Shown here in pieces: positions 22,790-35,043 of a stretch of 64,000 nucleotides of DNA. The stretch comes from Patellaria atrata CBS 101060. Its lineage: Eukaryota > Ascomycota > Dothideomycetes > Patellariales > Patellariaceae. The position numbers and the translations under genes are program-made. The notes beneath the pieces were generated by a model, which did not search any database, was not told where the DNA came from, and worked only from the letters and a program-made list of their open reading frames with translations. Location: assembly GCA_010093705.1 (NCBI GenBank), contig MU006090.1:2104308-2168307 (forward strand), read 5' to 3'. Position 1 is the stretch's first letter; each line of letters begins with the position of its first letter.

Positions 22790-24155
22790 TCAATCGTTCA
22801 TCCAAGCTGCAACCCTATTGCCACCGAACCTTGCCGCGAAACGGAGTCCAGTCGTGCCCATAGGAAAGTAGCTGACAAGATACCACACCAGGCAAACGAG
22901 CTGAATAAGGGTTGAGATGAGGGTGAGAAAAGGTTTGTGCAGCTACAACAATCACGCGCACAGACAGTTAGCATGTGTTCGAGCAATCAAATATCGCGCT
23001 AACGGGCGTGGGGTGGGTGGGATGGTAACTTCGACCGGGGTATAGAAGGAAGGAGCATCTCTGGCTTTACAATCTTACATGGAACAACCGCACTTACCCC
23101 AAGTGAAAAGTATAACGTGAGAGCAATGGAGCCAAAGTATGCCGCCGTAAACGGCAAACGGGGTCCAGAAACGAGATGTTGCACTGTTGTACGCGTTAGA
23201 TATTGTACAGTACGTACCGCTTAAGGGATTTGAGGGGAGACGAGACGATAACTTACCATATGTTGCGGGTCCTAGCATAGCTGCCCATGAGCACAAGAAT
23301 AACGCCGAACCGAGAGTCCACCTGAGATTTTGAATCAAAGTTAGCCTTGTAGAACCTAAAATGCCTAAGTGTATACGGATAGTAAACCACCGAAAGACTG
23401 ATAGTGGTTGAGATTAGGTAGAGACTTCTGCAGCACGTTAATGCTAGAACCCGCATGATCTTCACTGGTCTAACCTGAACCCTGATCTAGACGAGTTAAG
23501 TCATGATCACAGCATCGACGTTTTACATTCCGCGATGTGTGGCCCCATATGCGGCCAATGCCTGTAGAGTTGATAGACTAGAAAACCAAGACTTACAAGA
23601 CGGCAAACTTGGACGGTCTCGCAATGAAAAGGGGTGTAAACATCAATCCAAAGCAAGTGACAAACATTGCCAAGGCAGCCAGATTGAAAGCGGCAAAGAC
23701 GAGTAGACGATCCCATCGACTAACTGTGTCATGCAATGAAAATGTTAGCAACTTCAACCTATCTTGCTTCAAAATATTTGTAGTCGGTTACGGGAACGTA
23801 TGCAAGCCTCATGCACGATAAAGGCTACGCAGGAACTGCAGTTTTATCACAGTCGTTCAAAGATCTGCCCGGTACGTACTCCGTTTCGCAAGACGGGTAT
23901 TAGGACCAGACTGCTGGATATTGGGGACTTACGTGCGAACCAACCCTCCTCTTCCTCTCGCCGAGTTGGAGCAGGTAGAGGCGCCCCAGGATTCTCTTGT
24001 GTCGGAAGCCTAACATAGCCTCCGCTACCGAATGGGTTTATGGACTGTAATCTGCTGAGAATTGGAGTGGACGATGACGTATTGACAGGTATGTCCGGGT
24101 CTCTGCGACTCCATCCTAGATTATTCATAGAATCTCTAAACGAAGTGGATGCCAT
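22790..24155 (-). CDS. SFT2: Vesicle transport protein Sft2
   Basis: Five exons: 24155-23933, 23723-23597, 23321-23257, 23183-23098 and 22942-22790 (217 aa), with every phase closing. The cytosolic N-terminus runs MASTSFRDSMNNLGWSRRD to PAPTRREEEEGWFALSRWDR, highly typical of fungal Sft2. Four membrane helices follow (near residues 80-105, 115-135, 145-165 and 170-190), ending with YLVSYFPMGTTGLRF. It is a Got1/Sft2-family Golgi protein that helps endosome-to-Golgi vesicle fusion. The intron between exons 3 and 4 contains a GTACAGTAC motif (23203-23219). No single long open frame covers the gene because each exon is under 230 bases. Confidence 0.95.
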
Positions 24156-27137
24156 GACTGGGAGTCAGGAGGATAGGTGTGTGTAGCTGGAATAGAAGGT
24201 GCGCGAGGAACTGATCCACCAGCCTCCTAGCAAACACAACTCTCGCGGTGTCGGACTTTACAGCGTTCAAAGAGTGTGGCTGAACAGTATCTTAATGTAG
24301 ATGGCAAACAGACGGATTTGTAAAATGGGGCGCCCGGGGAGCGAGGTTACGGTGCAGACGGAGGATTTCGTGCAGATGATCTTCCTGTAGGATAGCTGCA
24401 ATAGAGATGGGTATGGATATGGAGTGCCCAATGACAGATGTCTTGACAAGGTCTAAGACACTAAGGGACAGTCGAGAGAGGCTTGTGACAGCGTTCTGAG
24501 TGTAGGAGGTTCGATCGTCGTGAAGCGGTAGTGTGTCTTTCCCTGTACGGAACGGCGCGGAAACGAATATAGGTGAAGGCTCGATTAGGTGGATTACGTG
24601 CGCAGGTAGAAAGGTGGTGTGGTGAGAGAGGGTTCGAAGAATGCCGTATCAGGGTCAACAAAGAACAGTATAGAAGGGTCAGAGGTGATGGTGATGGGTG
24701 GTGGTGAGAGCTGGGGTGCATGAATCCAAATTGGGATTAGGAAGGGTGTCTGTCAAGGGTTTGGAGGCCGAGTGCCACCGCAGGGAGCATTTGAACTCCT
24801 TGAAGCTTTGTGGAAGTGTGGCTGCGAATCTGATTACCTGAACTTTCCCCATCTTCCTTTCATTCTACCATCCCGAGATATCCAGCTACCAAGACCTAGT
24901 GGGTACATCGGATATCTCTCGTACCCGCTATTCAGATTACTTGATTTATCCTCAAACCTACCTTCGCGGATGTTCTTTGTCCTGTAATTGTACGGTAGTT
25001 CTGTTCCCTAAGCTTGGTAACTACTCTCACATACTGTGAGGATGAATAACAGTTCTGCCTTGAGAGACGGCGTGGAAGGCAGCAATTTATCTGGTATAAA
25101 AAAACATTAAGACCGCCCTCGACAAAGGGCAGACTCATCATGTCCCGTTGAAGGTCTAAAAGTCGAAGGCGCAGAGAAGGGCGAAGAAGGCAGAGTTGAA
25201 GAAATGTCGCGGAAAGTGGCAAAGAGATGAGTCAGGGAGGTCCCAAGTAGAGTTGAGTTCATGGAAGACTAATATTGTATGAATCTGTTTAGTAGATGCT
25301 TAACAGTTTATGCAGTATCCACAATACTGTATTTCCGGTTTGTTGCGCGTTTCCCATCTTGAAAGTGAGACTCAAGGGTCGCAAGTGATCACTGCCCACC
25401 ATCCCCCGTGGCCCCCCTCCTCCCCTCTCCCCCTCCCTTTGAGAGGATTGTAAATTGGGAGTGGGTGTGCAAGATGAGAATAGGCGACAAGAAAGCTGAA
25501 GACAGGAGGCCTCTTTTCAATACTCTCACTGTTCCCCGGTGTATTGGTGATGTAAAGTATATGAATAGGACTAGACTCTCGATCAATATATATATCGCTG
25601 CACCTACCCTCCTGTCTGGCCAACCATTTGCCTCAAATCTGTATCGCTTCTGCCCTCGCTCTTCTAATAATCTTTGGAACTCTGTCAGAAACTGACTGCA
25701 TTTCTGCAAGTACTTCCCATTTTAGACTACGCCGCTCTGTAATTGCTATTAACCAAGCGTTGCAAGCACTCTAAAGCTCGCTCTTGACCGAAAGAAAGCC
25801 TAAAGCAAAAGGTCCTCCTTTGGGTGCACCTCATCGTCAAACCAGGAGCCTCGAAGCCGCTCTCGACCGCCTATTCGTTGAAGGAAACGAACCTCAGCCT
25901 CTCAGAGACTCCGTCCAGATCCTCTTCCACCTCTTCACCTCTTCATCTTCATTCCTTTTTCACCTTTCTCTCCTCTCCTCCTCCCTTTAATTCTTCTCCG
26001 TCGCCCTGCTTCAAAGCTCAAGGCGGAGGATACTCTTCAATTCATAATAGCGCGGCGCAAAAAGGCCTTCGGTCAAGGTTACCGCGCTACGCTCACACCT
26101 CTCTCCCTTCCTTACCCCCCCAAGGACTCCCCGCCATCGTCACTGATATTTCTGGACGTCGCACAGAACTCGACAAGAACCCCTCCATCCCTCCAACAAC
26201 ACCAACAACGAGCGCCTATTCACGGCCTTGTTGCTCTCCCTTACCATCCATCAGAAATTGGAAACTTATCGAAACGCAGCTGGAAACTGTCGTTCATATA
26301 TTGTCCTAAGAGAGTCGACAAACCGATCCCCGTATTACAACAAAATTCCCCGTTCCCGGGATCCCGTTTGCTGCCTCCCATCGTCACTCCGACGACAGCA
26401 AAGCAGCTACCCGACCATTGCATCTAATTTCGCCAATCGCTGGAATCCTCTTCATCCTACTATCGCATCTCGCGAGCATTGTTCGCTTGTATCTTTTGAC
26501 TTGGTAAGTTCGCGCACAATTTCTTTTCGTCTCCCCAATGTCAACCCTAAAAAGTGCACGTCTCGCGACCTCGCAAGGCCTCCGCTCTACACCGTCTTTC
26601 TGACAATACGCTCGAATGTGTCTATTATTGAGAATACTATTGTTCTACACCGTCAATAAACATACACACTCAATGGCTATTGTTTGGAGCTGTCACTAAT
26701 CAAGCGCTTCTATTGTTCAGAACTGCCACTTGTAGCAAACGCGGTCGAATACCTTTGCTTCTTCCGCACTTCACCTCAACGCAACAACCTCAACCCACCA
26801 TTGCAGCTCTTGGTCGAGTCTCACCCTCACTCGAAAATTGTATGCATCTGCAGTAAGACGCACACAGAAGGCGCACATGCACCTAAAGTTCGCCACAAAC
26901 TCTTCGACAACCTCCCAAGGCGAAGAATTTTCAATTTGCTTGTCTGCAACAATTGTCGCAAACCTCTACAGAGGTCCATATTTACGCAGGTACTGAATCA
27001 ACCCCGTGCCATTAGAAAGTCACCCTTCCGACCCCGCCGCTCATCCAACTAAGAGGCGATCTCGGACCCTTGCATCAGTTACCGCTCAAGAGCTCGAGTC
27101 TCCAAATAACTGACATCGCCCGTGTGTTCAACAAGTA
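24156..27137. other. Divergent intergenic: SFT2 promoter and very long bHLH leader
   Basis: The right half (about 25.7-27.1 kb) looks like a transcribed leader of the bHLH gene. It is rich in CT/CA, holds several upstream ATGs, and has a well-formed intron candidate from 26504 (GTAAGT) to 26720 (TTCAG). The left 600 bases are the SFT2 promoter side. I see no conserved protein. Confidence 0.45.
26504..26720 (+). other. Candidate 5' untranslated-region intron of the bHLH gene
   Basis: GTAAGT at 26504 and a pyrimidine-rich acceptor ending TTCAG at 26720 bound 217 bases in the leader of the bHLH gene. Together with the confirmed-by-phase first coding intron it suggests a multi-exon leader. No transcript evidence is available. 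Confidence 0.35.
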
Positions 27138-28982
27138 ATGCCTGTTTCGTGTAAGTTTACATGCCCTCGATAGTTTGTTCATTCATGCAAGAGAGTCTAT
27201 TGTGTCGCATTCACTGATCATCTACCTCAACTGACTTTTGCTGCAGCTGACTATTTTACCACACCAATATCATTACCTGACTACAATTATAAAATATCTG
27301 CTAAGCCGGATCCTCAGCTGGACACATCTTTGAACGACGATTTTGATATTTTCAGTCCAACTGGTGACATGGCGGGCACCGGTTCTCCTTACATAAAGGA
27401 CGAAGAAGACGAGTTGCAATACAATCCCAACCGATTCATGGCCCACAATGGATACGACATGCAGCACTTTAATAACGATCAGACGTTCGGCAACTCTCAC
27501 GCCGAAACTGGCGGTGTGAATCCATCTGACCTTACCATGGGCACCAACATCATGAACAACCAATATGGATCACATGTTATGTCCAGCGATTATGGCGTGG
27601 GCCATTCTCGTTTCGGAGACGACGAACTGGCGGACCTCATCAGCATTGATACCTCACGTCAAGGAAACTTTATGCCAGAACAGGTCAACATGCAGAATCA
27701 CAATCAAGGTTACTTTCCTAGTAACTCTACTAATGGTGCTCCGGTCTCAATGGCTCAGCGAAACCAACAGATGAACGCGATGTACTCGAATACACCCGAT
27801 GGTGCACCCATTCAGAGCCCCTTTGTGAACAGTTTCAACTACAACCAATATCCCGGTATCGCACACAGCATTCAGACCACTGGTATGGCAAACGGAGCCT
27901 TTGGGTCACGCAAGCAGATGCCTATAATCGAGCGCCAGGTGTCTGATTCACGCAGTCCCATGACGCCGCAGACGCCAGCTCTGGGTGGCCTTCATTTAGG
28001 AACTCCAGACTCAAGCAGTTATTCTTCTCAACCGATCGCAGCCAACAAGATAGGTCATCGTCAACAACACAGCGTATCTACCCAGTGGGATAACACACCT
28101 GGAAGCAACTCCTGGATCGATTCTCCATTGTCTTCACCCCAAAACAACTCGTCAATGCACCCCCAGATTTCGGAAATGCTAGGCAGGGGTGCTTCTCTCC
28201 CAAACAAGGTTTCCGGGGGCCAGAGTGCATCTGTACCCGCCTATCAGTCCCAAGATGCTAAGAAGCGCCGTCGACGCGAGTCGCATAACGCCGTGGAACG
28301 ACGTCGCCGCGATAATATCAATGAGCGGATTCAGGATCTATCACGCCTGGTGCCTTCTCACCGCCTTGAGGATGAAAAAATCAAGAAACATATCCACAAC
28401 AATGGACCTCTCTCTCCGAGCCTCGGACCGACCGGAATGTCTCCACCACAAGCAACGTCATTGTTGGCAGGTGGCACTGGTAGGCGGGCTGCAGGAAATA
28501 TCACCACCGGGCTTCCGATTGAGGAGAAAGACAAGGGCCCTAACAAAGGGGATATTCTGAATGGTGCCGTGAGCTGGACTCGCGATCTCATGTGGATGCT
28601 CCATAGGAAGTTCCAAGATCAAGAAAGGATGCAGGAATACATCATCTCACTGGGCGGTACATTTGAGATGGATGAATCTGAGGAAGAGAAGCGTATGCGC
28701 ACGGAACTCGTGGATGCCGTTGATAAGAATGGCCCGGACAAGTTCTTTTACTCCCGCGGCCCAGGTAGTGGCCTTCGCGTACCAAAGCACACTACCCTCT
28801 CAGGCGACCCAATCAATAACCCCCGTTCTCCACAGAGCTTAAGTCCTGCTATGCAAGCTGGTGGCAGCGGAAACAATTCTGGAAATGCTCAACATTACTG
28901 GAGCGGTCATCATAGCGGTAGCAGTGGACGTGGCTCGTTCAGCCTCAAGGAGGAAGACGAATACAACATGGACATGAGCTAA
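27138..28982 (+). CDS. bHLH transcription factor with long loop
   Basis: Exons 27138-27150 and 27247-28982 (582 aa). The 13-base first exon codes for MPVS plus one base; the intron is GTAAGT to CTGCAG and closes in phase. The N-terminal 340 residues are rich in Asn, Gln, Ser and Met with scattered SP/TP sites. The basic region and helix 1 are at about 343-377 (KKRRRRESHNAVERRRRDNI), with the His-Glu-Arg pattern expected for E-box (CACGTG) binding. Helix 2 (GDILNGAVSWTRDLMWMLHRK) is at about 439-459. The loop is therefore about 60 residues and includes GGTGRRAAGN. From memory, Aspergillus homologues named GlcD gamma share this arrangement. Its targets are unknown to me. The very long leader suggests translational control. 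Confidence 0.93.
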
Positions 28983-30634
28983 TGACTCTCCATGGCCTTC
29001 TTGGACTTTACATTTTCCATTTCTTCCATTGATTTCATAACTGAGATACCCCTCGAGCAGTTGCTCTTTTAGAGGTTCGGATACATCTCCGCATCACCTA
29101 GACTGCGGACCAATGGCCCATTGCATTGTATTCCTTGCTCTCGTCCACTACTCTTCTATATACTTACTTCTACTCCACGAATCCTTGGAATAGGGAAGAG
29201 AAAACGAGTTGGGACCGATGGCGATCTATGCGGGGCTTCATGGCCTACCTCATTCCTACTTTTCAATCTATTTCCTTTGTTCGGCTTATTGCTGTCTGTC
29301 GTGGTTCTGGGTTCTGGGTTATACACTTCATGGAGCTTCTGGTGTTACACTGGCGACTGAAGGGGCATTAGTGATCTGAATTTCTTTCTTCTCTTTTCAT
29401 ACACGGCGTTTCACTACCCCACATAGTTCTGGTGTTCAGGATCTGGTGTTGTAATCGGCAAGGGACGAAACGATTCTCTGTTACTGGGTCTCCTATTGCA
29501 TACTCCTACAGTCGGCATTCTATTACTCATGCACAATCTCCACTTCACCATCTTACTTTACTTGCACATTGAGGTGACGAACCATCAGTGTAGGGGGGTC
29601 TTGTATGCGTCGCGCTGAGGACTAGATAGGTATCTTTCTCAGCGCCGATGTTCTCAAGTACTGGGCTCAAAGGGTTCGGTGATGGATTATGGGTACACGA
29701 TTTCTTGGCTCTTTCACATCCCCCCATTTCATACTTTGGCTTTTTCACATTTCACATCTTGGGTTTTCTTTCTCAGGCGGTTGGGACGGTACTATACTGC
29801 AATATTTCTCACTTTACTTCAAATTTCATGTATGAATTGGCTTATACCTCTATCCTGAATCTATACATCGGTTTGGGATACCACAGTGCTGTTGTCTGCA
29901 AGTGATGATTTTTTGTATTGGTGATATCAGATTATCGGACCCTAGCTATTTTCCTTCGCAAGCGGAAATGTTCAGCAACGGCCACTAGCCACCATTTTCC
30001 CTGGATATAGTTCAAGGACGATCTCACCCTCCCGCAAGCACTTAAGAGGAAATGATGTGGGCACGAATCCTATCCCCAACCTCTACGCCACTCAACTCAT
30101 AACGAGCAAAAAATCAAACCCAGAAAGATCGACTTCAGCCACACGCATGAACCCGCTCTAGTAGCAGGGAAGCGGAAGAAGCGGCATCGAACATACTAAC
30201 CTGCTAAGGTTGCGAAACACATGGACCGGTGAATCCCCTCTGATTGAACTCCCATAAAAGAATAGCTATTTGGTTTTTCTTAGCGTGTATTCCTTCTTGT
30301 TTAAAAGTAGTGAAAGGATCCCTTGCACCCCTGGTCAATCCTCGACACCACCATCCACCCCCACCCCCGAGATCCATGTCCCTGTCCGCAACCCATCCCG
30401 TTTTCGAACGCGCCCCACCCCCGACCATCCCCGCGAGGGGGGTGTAGGTCACGAGGTGTGGCTAGCAGAGCAATCATGTGGGTCTTGTCTCGTACTGTCT
30501 GCCTTTTCTGTTTTTCCACCTTCTACACTTTCGTGTGGTGGGGATGGGTGGGGACTATAGAAGTGTTCGTGGTGGTGATGGTGGGTTCATGATAGCGTTT
30601 CAGGATGGCAGAAAGACCGGAAAGTGGGAATGTA

Positions 30635-30712
<78 letters not shown>

Positions 30713-30847
30713 GAAACCTTTTCTCTTATCATTCCACAAAGTTCCCGGTTGTTGGTATGGAAAGGGCGGATACGCAGGCTCCCGTGATGTTTGCTCTACG
30801 ACGCATGTTCTCGACGGCTATGGCTACGGTGCTGACGCGGCTGGTGA
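28983..30847. other. Intergenic, 3' of bHLH and 3' of COX19
   Basis: Convergent 3' sides. It contains the composite GA/TG microsatellite at 30638-30710. Several open frames read through that repeat and are artefacts. I see no gene. Confidence 0.5.
30638..30710. repeat. Composite dinucleotide microsatellite (GA)n(TG)n
   Basis: About 22 GA units (30638-30682) pass directly into 14 TG units (30683-30710) without interruption. It is likely length-polymorphic between isolates. It lies beyond the 3' end of COX19. Confidence 0.97.
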
Positions 30848-31574
30848 TCACCGTGATTGCGAGGCGCTGGAGCTGCCTCCGCTGGTGTGACGCGTTGCCT
30901 GTGAGAGTTCCTGTAGTGAGAGAGAAGAGGGGGCCGTGGTGTCTTTTGCGCTGCTATCGTCGTCTGTGTAGCCAAGGTTTTTCATCTCGTCGGGGGCCAT
31001 AAGGTTCCTATCTCCCCTCAAAGAAGTTAGTCTCGTATTCTCGAAGCGTTCTGGAGCATCAAGATGGTGGAGGGGGTTCCCTCGTCCCCGTGACTGTGGG
31101 CAGTCTCGGTGTATTTGATCTCACGCAAGGAAGACATAATGTCCTATTCCCGGTACAGGAAAACGGTGTTTGCATAGACGAGGAGCGAAAAGTGGGTACG
31201 GACCGGTCCATACGACATTGTAGATACTGTTTCGAAAGGAGCCTGCATTCGGGGTCATTTGTGCCACGATGTTGGCGCAGGCACTTGAGGTACAAGGTCA
31301 TGATGGATTTGCATTCGCCTGGGAAGAGGGGGTTAGTTGAAGCATGCAACATCAGGCGAGGGGTTTGGATCTACCATCGTGATCGAGCGGGAAGGAACCG
31401 CGTTCAGGCCTTGGGATAGATGGTTAGTCGCTAGGTTTGACTGTGTGTTTAGAGTACATTTGGGGAGGATGTGTTATTGCGGTGATATTATATGGTAAGG
31501 GGAAGAGGGGGGAACGCGTACGGAACTGGTTTTGAGATAATCTGTCTACCTCCTGGGCCGCCGAAGGTACTCAT
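30848..31574 (-). CDS. COX19: Cytochrome c oxidase assembly protein Cox19
   Basis: Four exons: 31574-31522, 31409-31375, 31318-31204 and 31007-30848 (120 aa). Phases close throughout; the third intron would use a less usual GTCCGT donor, chosen because it restores the conserved CRMDRNLMAPDE. Begins MSTFGGPGGRQ, then PPERGSFPLDHDGEC. The twin CX9C motifs are complete: C-KSIMTLYLK-C and C-RLLSKQYLQ-C, giving a CHCH fold stabilised by two disulfides. It works in the mitochondrial intermembrane space in copper handling and assembly of cytochrome oxidase, imported by Mia40. After APDEMKNLGY the tail is a species-variable Ser/Thr stretch. Confidence 0.93.
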
Positions 31575-32356
31575 GCCTTTATGGAAGAGATATCGCGACG
31601 ATCAATTTGGATATGGTTTGACTTAAAATTCTGTTGAACGGAGATTTGCACATCCTAGACTTTTGATACTTGAAGGTTGGATATGTAGTTCGCACAGGGG
31701 CGCAATGTGGCGCGAGCTTCAAGCTATGAAGCATGCGATTTTCAATTCCCTTCGCAGCTTCGGCGTACCGATCTACACTAAAATTTCGTGATATGCCATT
31801 CTGTAATGTTCTGTTATTGTTGGAGGTCGTGGCCGCCCTTAGTTTTTCTTTTTTTTTTATTATTCCATTGTATTGTATTATCTACAATACTGCGTATGCA
31901 GCCTTCAAGCTATGGCGCAACTCCCTATATACATAAATCCCTTTTCAGGGCCCTTATATGCTTAGTGAAGTCTTCAGTAGCTTAACCCACTGATATTTAT
32001 ATGCAAAGGAAAGTCAGTACGTTTGTTTACACTCCATACAAAGGAAATTGTTGGAGAACCATCTTTCTTCCTCTTTACCATCTCTTTTCTATTTCCAGTT
32101 CTATGCCATACATCTTGTTATCTTCTGTAGACCTGCCTTTAGTTATGTTGTACTGTACAGTATGCTATTGTCCAGGATTGGACCCATTCCCTTCTTAGTT
32201 CCCTCTCAGCAACGCCTCTCTCCATTATGCAACCTGATTCCCGAACCCTTTTTCCCAACGCCTGAAATTCCAAACTCTTCAAGTCCCGAGAACCAAACCC
32301 CTATTTATATTAGCAAAAGGAACATATAAGCGACTCTAACTTAATCGAACCTTCTT
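31575..32356. other. Intergenic: COX19 promoter and NPR3 3' side
   Basis: AT-rich with a T-run near 31845-31860 and a GTACTGTACAGTA element at about 32149-32162. No gene is supportable. Confidence 0.45.
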
Positions 32357-34839
32357 TCACCAATGCCTCGCTACCACAAGCCAATTTCCCTCCCTCAGCA
32401 GACCAACTAGCCTCGCTATCCTCTTCCTCTTGACCCCTTCTCTGAGGGCTATTTCCTCAAGAGCATGTTTACCGTCAAGATACTGTAGCAAATGTGGCCA
32501 CATCTCCCTAAGCTCTGAGTCCGTGAACGAACCACAGATATGTTCGATCCAGGCAGACTCCTCAGCATTGGCTTTTGTTGGCGAAAATATGAGTGAATCT
32601 CTGACGAAAGATTTGTATCTCAGATATTCGAAATTGTTATTTCTATTCCAGTCACTACTGGATACATCTGACTCTGATGGTGGATACTTCTGCTCCGTTA
32701 GAGGAGGGATGGTGGTTACATTGCTAGCTTCGCTCCCGGTATCTGAACCGGGACGGTTTGGTGAGCGGTATGCCCTCAATAATGGAGAGGTGATAGTCAA
32801 CCGAGGCTGAAAGTCCGTATTTTCGCTGTTCTCCGCCAGGGTCAGTCGCGTCAAAAGACTGCTGGGTGATTTTTCGTCTCCCGCATGTCCTGCGTGGTCA
32901 GATCCGGCATTTGTTTCTTGAACCGTAGCTAGTTTGGCACGGTGTCGCTCTTCCCGCTCTATGTTGTCGGCAACTTGTTTCTTCACCTTCGCAGGAATTC
33001 TCAACCATGCGAAAGTTCGAAGTTGGGTTACCCAGCCTCCACGCATTAACCATGCTAGAATCTCCATATAGGCGATTCGGTGATCCTTACTCGGCATCAA
33101 TTGGCCGAATGGTCTGGTTTGACCTGAGAGCATGTTGAGCATCTTAGGTAGTGGTGGTAAAGAAGGAAATCGTATTGAAAAAGCACGAGTCGCATTATGT
33201 AGGGCGCGCATGTCCGCGTTAGGTGATACTATATAAGTGTCGCGAGGATTTAATGGAGGAATTGCTCTTGCTCGTCGCCAGTATATGAGATGATTGGAGA
33301 GAACTTGAACATCCTGCATGGTGATAGAACACGTTACCGAAAGCTTTTGTAACGACTTAGTCGGCGTTAGGTTGCGAATGAAGAATGCCAGCGGCGCAGA
33401 ACGTTCCCGTGTCTCACTCTCAATCTCCTTCAAAAGTATTTCAGAATCTTCTAACAACAAAAGAGCAGAGTGCGGACTCATAATAGATATAGAGTCCTCA
33501 TCGTCCACAATGTTGGCAGTTGTAAGCCATAGCCCAGGTTGCTGAGGGTGAATTGGTGTTGGCGCATATGGTGTGAAAATAGCCTGCGGTATCTGAAATG
33601 ATGTATCAACAGAGGAGTTCAAGTTTACATGTGCAATCTTGGAATCTGATATCGCGTCATATATGATTGCTATTGATCTTGCAAGGGATGATTTGAACAT
33701 TATAGTCGGCCAAAGGATTGACATAGGGGTTTCTGTACAAGATGTGTCAGTCGTGGCTATTATTCGCTATATCCTCCTACCATACTATTGTTCCACTTAC
33801 TGTTTTCCTTTGCTTTAGCTTTGAGAGCGAGAATCTTTCGACACTCCTCCCAGACATAATTTGAGCGAGCCTGTTCGTGTTTCAACGCTTTACTAAACTT
33901 TTTGGCCACATTGTCATACAATTCTTTGATACGCAGAATATGCTGGTTGACGGGAGGATCAAGAACAAAAAGGACGTTAAATAAGGTCATCTCATCCTCC
34001 ATACTGCCTGTCGAATCACTTTTAGGCTCTGAGCCAGCTTCTGAAGCGACCTCAGAGAGCATGCCATGACCGTATCCCGGCTCAAAGCCTTCAGGATGGA
34101 CGAAAGTAGGATCCTGCTCGTTCATTGAGGAGATGCGAGAGTTTCTAGTTTGGTTATCTGCTGCTTCGTAGTCCAAGTTTTCACTATGGTTCACGTTAGC
34201 TAATTCATTATTACCGTTTCCTCCACTCCATCTACGCCGTCTTCTCTTCTTCCATGTGCCATCATCTCTTACAAACCTAGGACTTCCCAAAAATATCAAT
34301 ATATCCAAAGCCACTTCAAATCTCCTCTTGTTGAGCCCAGGTTGCGGACATAGTAAATTCTCGAGTCCGCCAGTTGCATACCCTAGCACCTCTTCCCAGT
34401 CATTCTCAGGAGGCCGCCTCGAAGCACCATTGAGTGGTCTTGAGCCGTCCTCCTGGAAATCCTCCTCCTCACGGTCGACCTCATCGATATCCTCGTACTC
34501 CCTTAATCCTGTGCCTCTCAAGCCTGGTTCGTGCTTTCCGCTTGTGCCGCGACTTGTAACCCTACTCCCAGCTCTGCTGCTCCTATCGCCAGATTCCTCG
34601 TCGTCGGAACTGCCTGAGCTACCAGAGCTAGATTCGGAAGAAGTATCGCCTTTTGTAGAAGTAGTACCGTACCAGCTTGGGTTAGAGGGTGGAAGGCTTC
34701 CGCTCTTAGGATATGGAGGATAGTGGAATACGAAATGAGGGCCGGCACGAGATTTGGCTACAAGAATTATGGCGACAAGTGAGGGATTTGGTGGATGATT
34801 GAAAGTAGTAGGAGATATCGACCATGATAATGAAGCCAT
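32357..34839 (-). CDS. NPR3: Nitrogen permease regulator 3 (GATOR1/SEACIT subunit)
   Basis: Exons 34839-33801 and 33732-32357 (804 aa); the junction reads AKENKTPMSILWP in phase. The N-terminal longin-type half has LVAKSRAGPHFVFHYPPYP near residue 30, an acidic Ser/Asp/Glu insert at about 58-145, and then the conserved DILIFLGSPRFVR. The core continues with LFNVLFVLDPPVNQHILRIKELYDNVAKKFSKALKHEQ. The C-terminal winged-helix part includes EHICGSFTDSELREMWPHLLQYLDGKHALEEIALREGV. With Npr2 and Iml1 it inactivates TORC1 on the vacuole when amino acids are scarce. It is divergently transcribed from RRP1 with only 204 bases between starts. Confidence 0.95.
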
Positions 34840-35043
34840 TGTTAGGCAGTTACACCTTTCGGAGGTGGAAACTGTGGGTGTTGCTCTGTAAGGTACTTTT
34901 TGGAGCTCAGTACCTTAAAAGGCAGCTCGATATACATTAGCTCGAAGCTAAGCTTTCTTATCGATAAGCTAATACAGTAGCTTAATTTTTCCATAACTTC
35001 AAGATTTTTAATGATGTACGATGTCTAGTGATCAACTTTCTAA
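34840..35043. promoter_or_regulatory. Compact bidirectional promoter NPR3/RRP1
   Basis: Only 204 bases separate the two start codons. It contains GTAAGGTAC (about 34889-34897) and GTACCTTAA (about 34911-34919) as an inverted pair separated by about 13 bases, then TATCGATAAGCTAATAC. A shared regulatory element is inferred, not shown. Confidence 0.6.

Noticed and set aside
30523-30890. Several frames with Arg-Glu, Ser-Leu or Cys-Val repeats
   Set aside because: They are translations of the GA/TG microsatellite.
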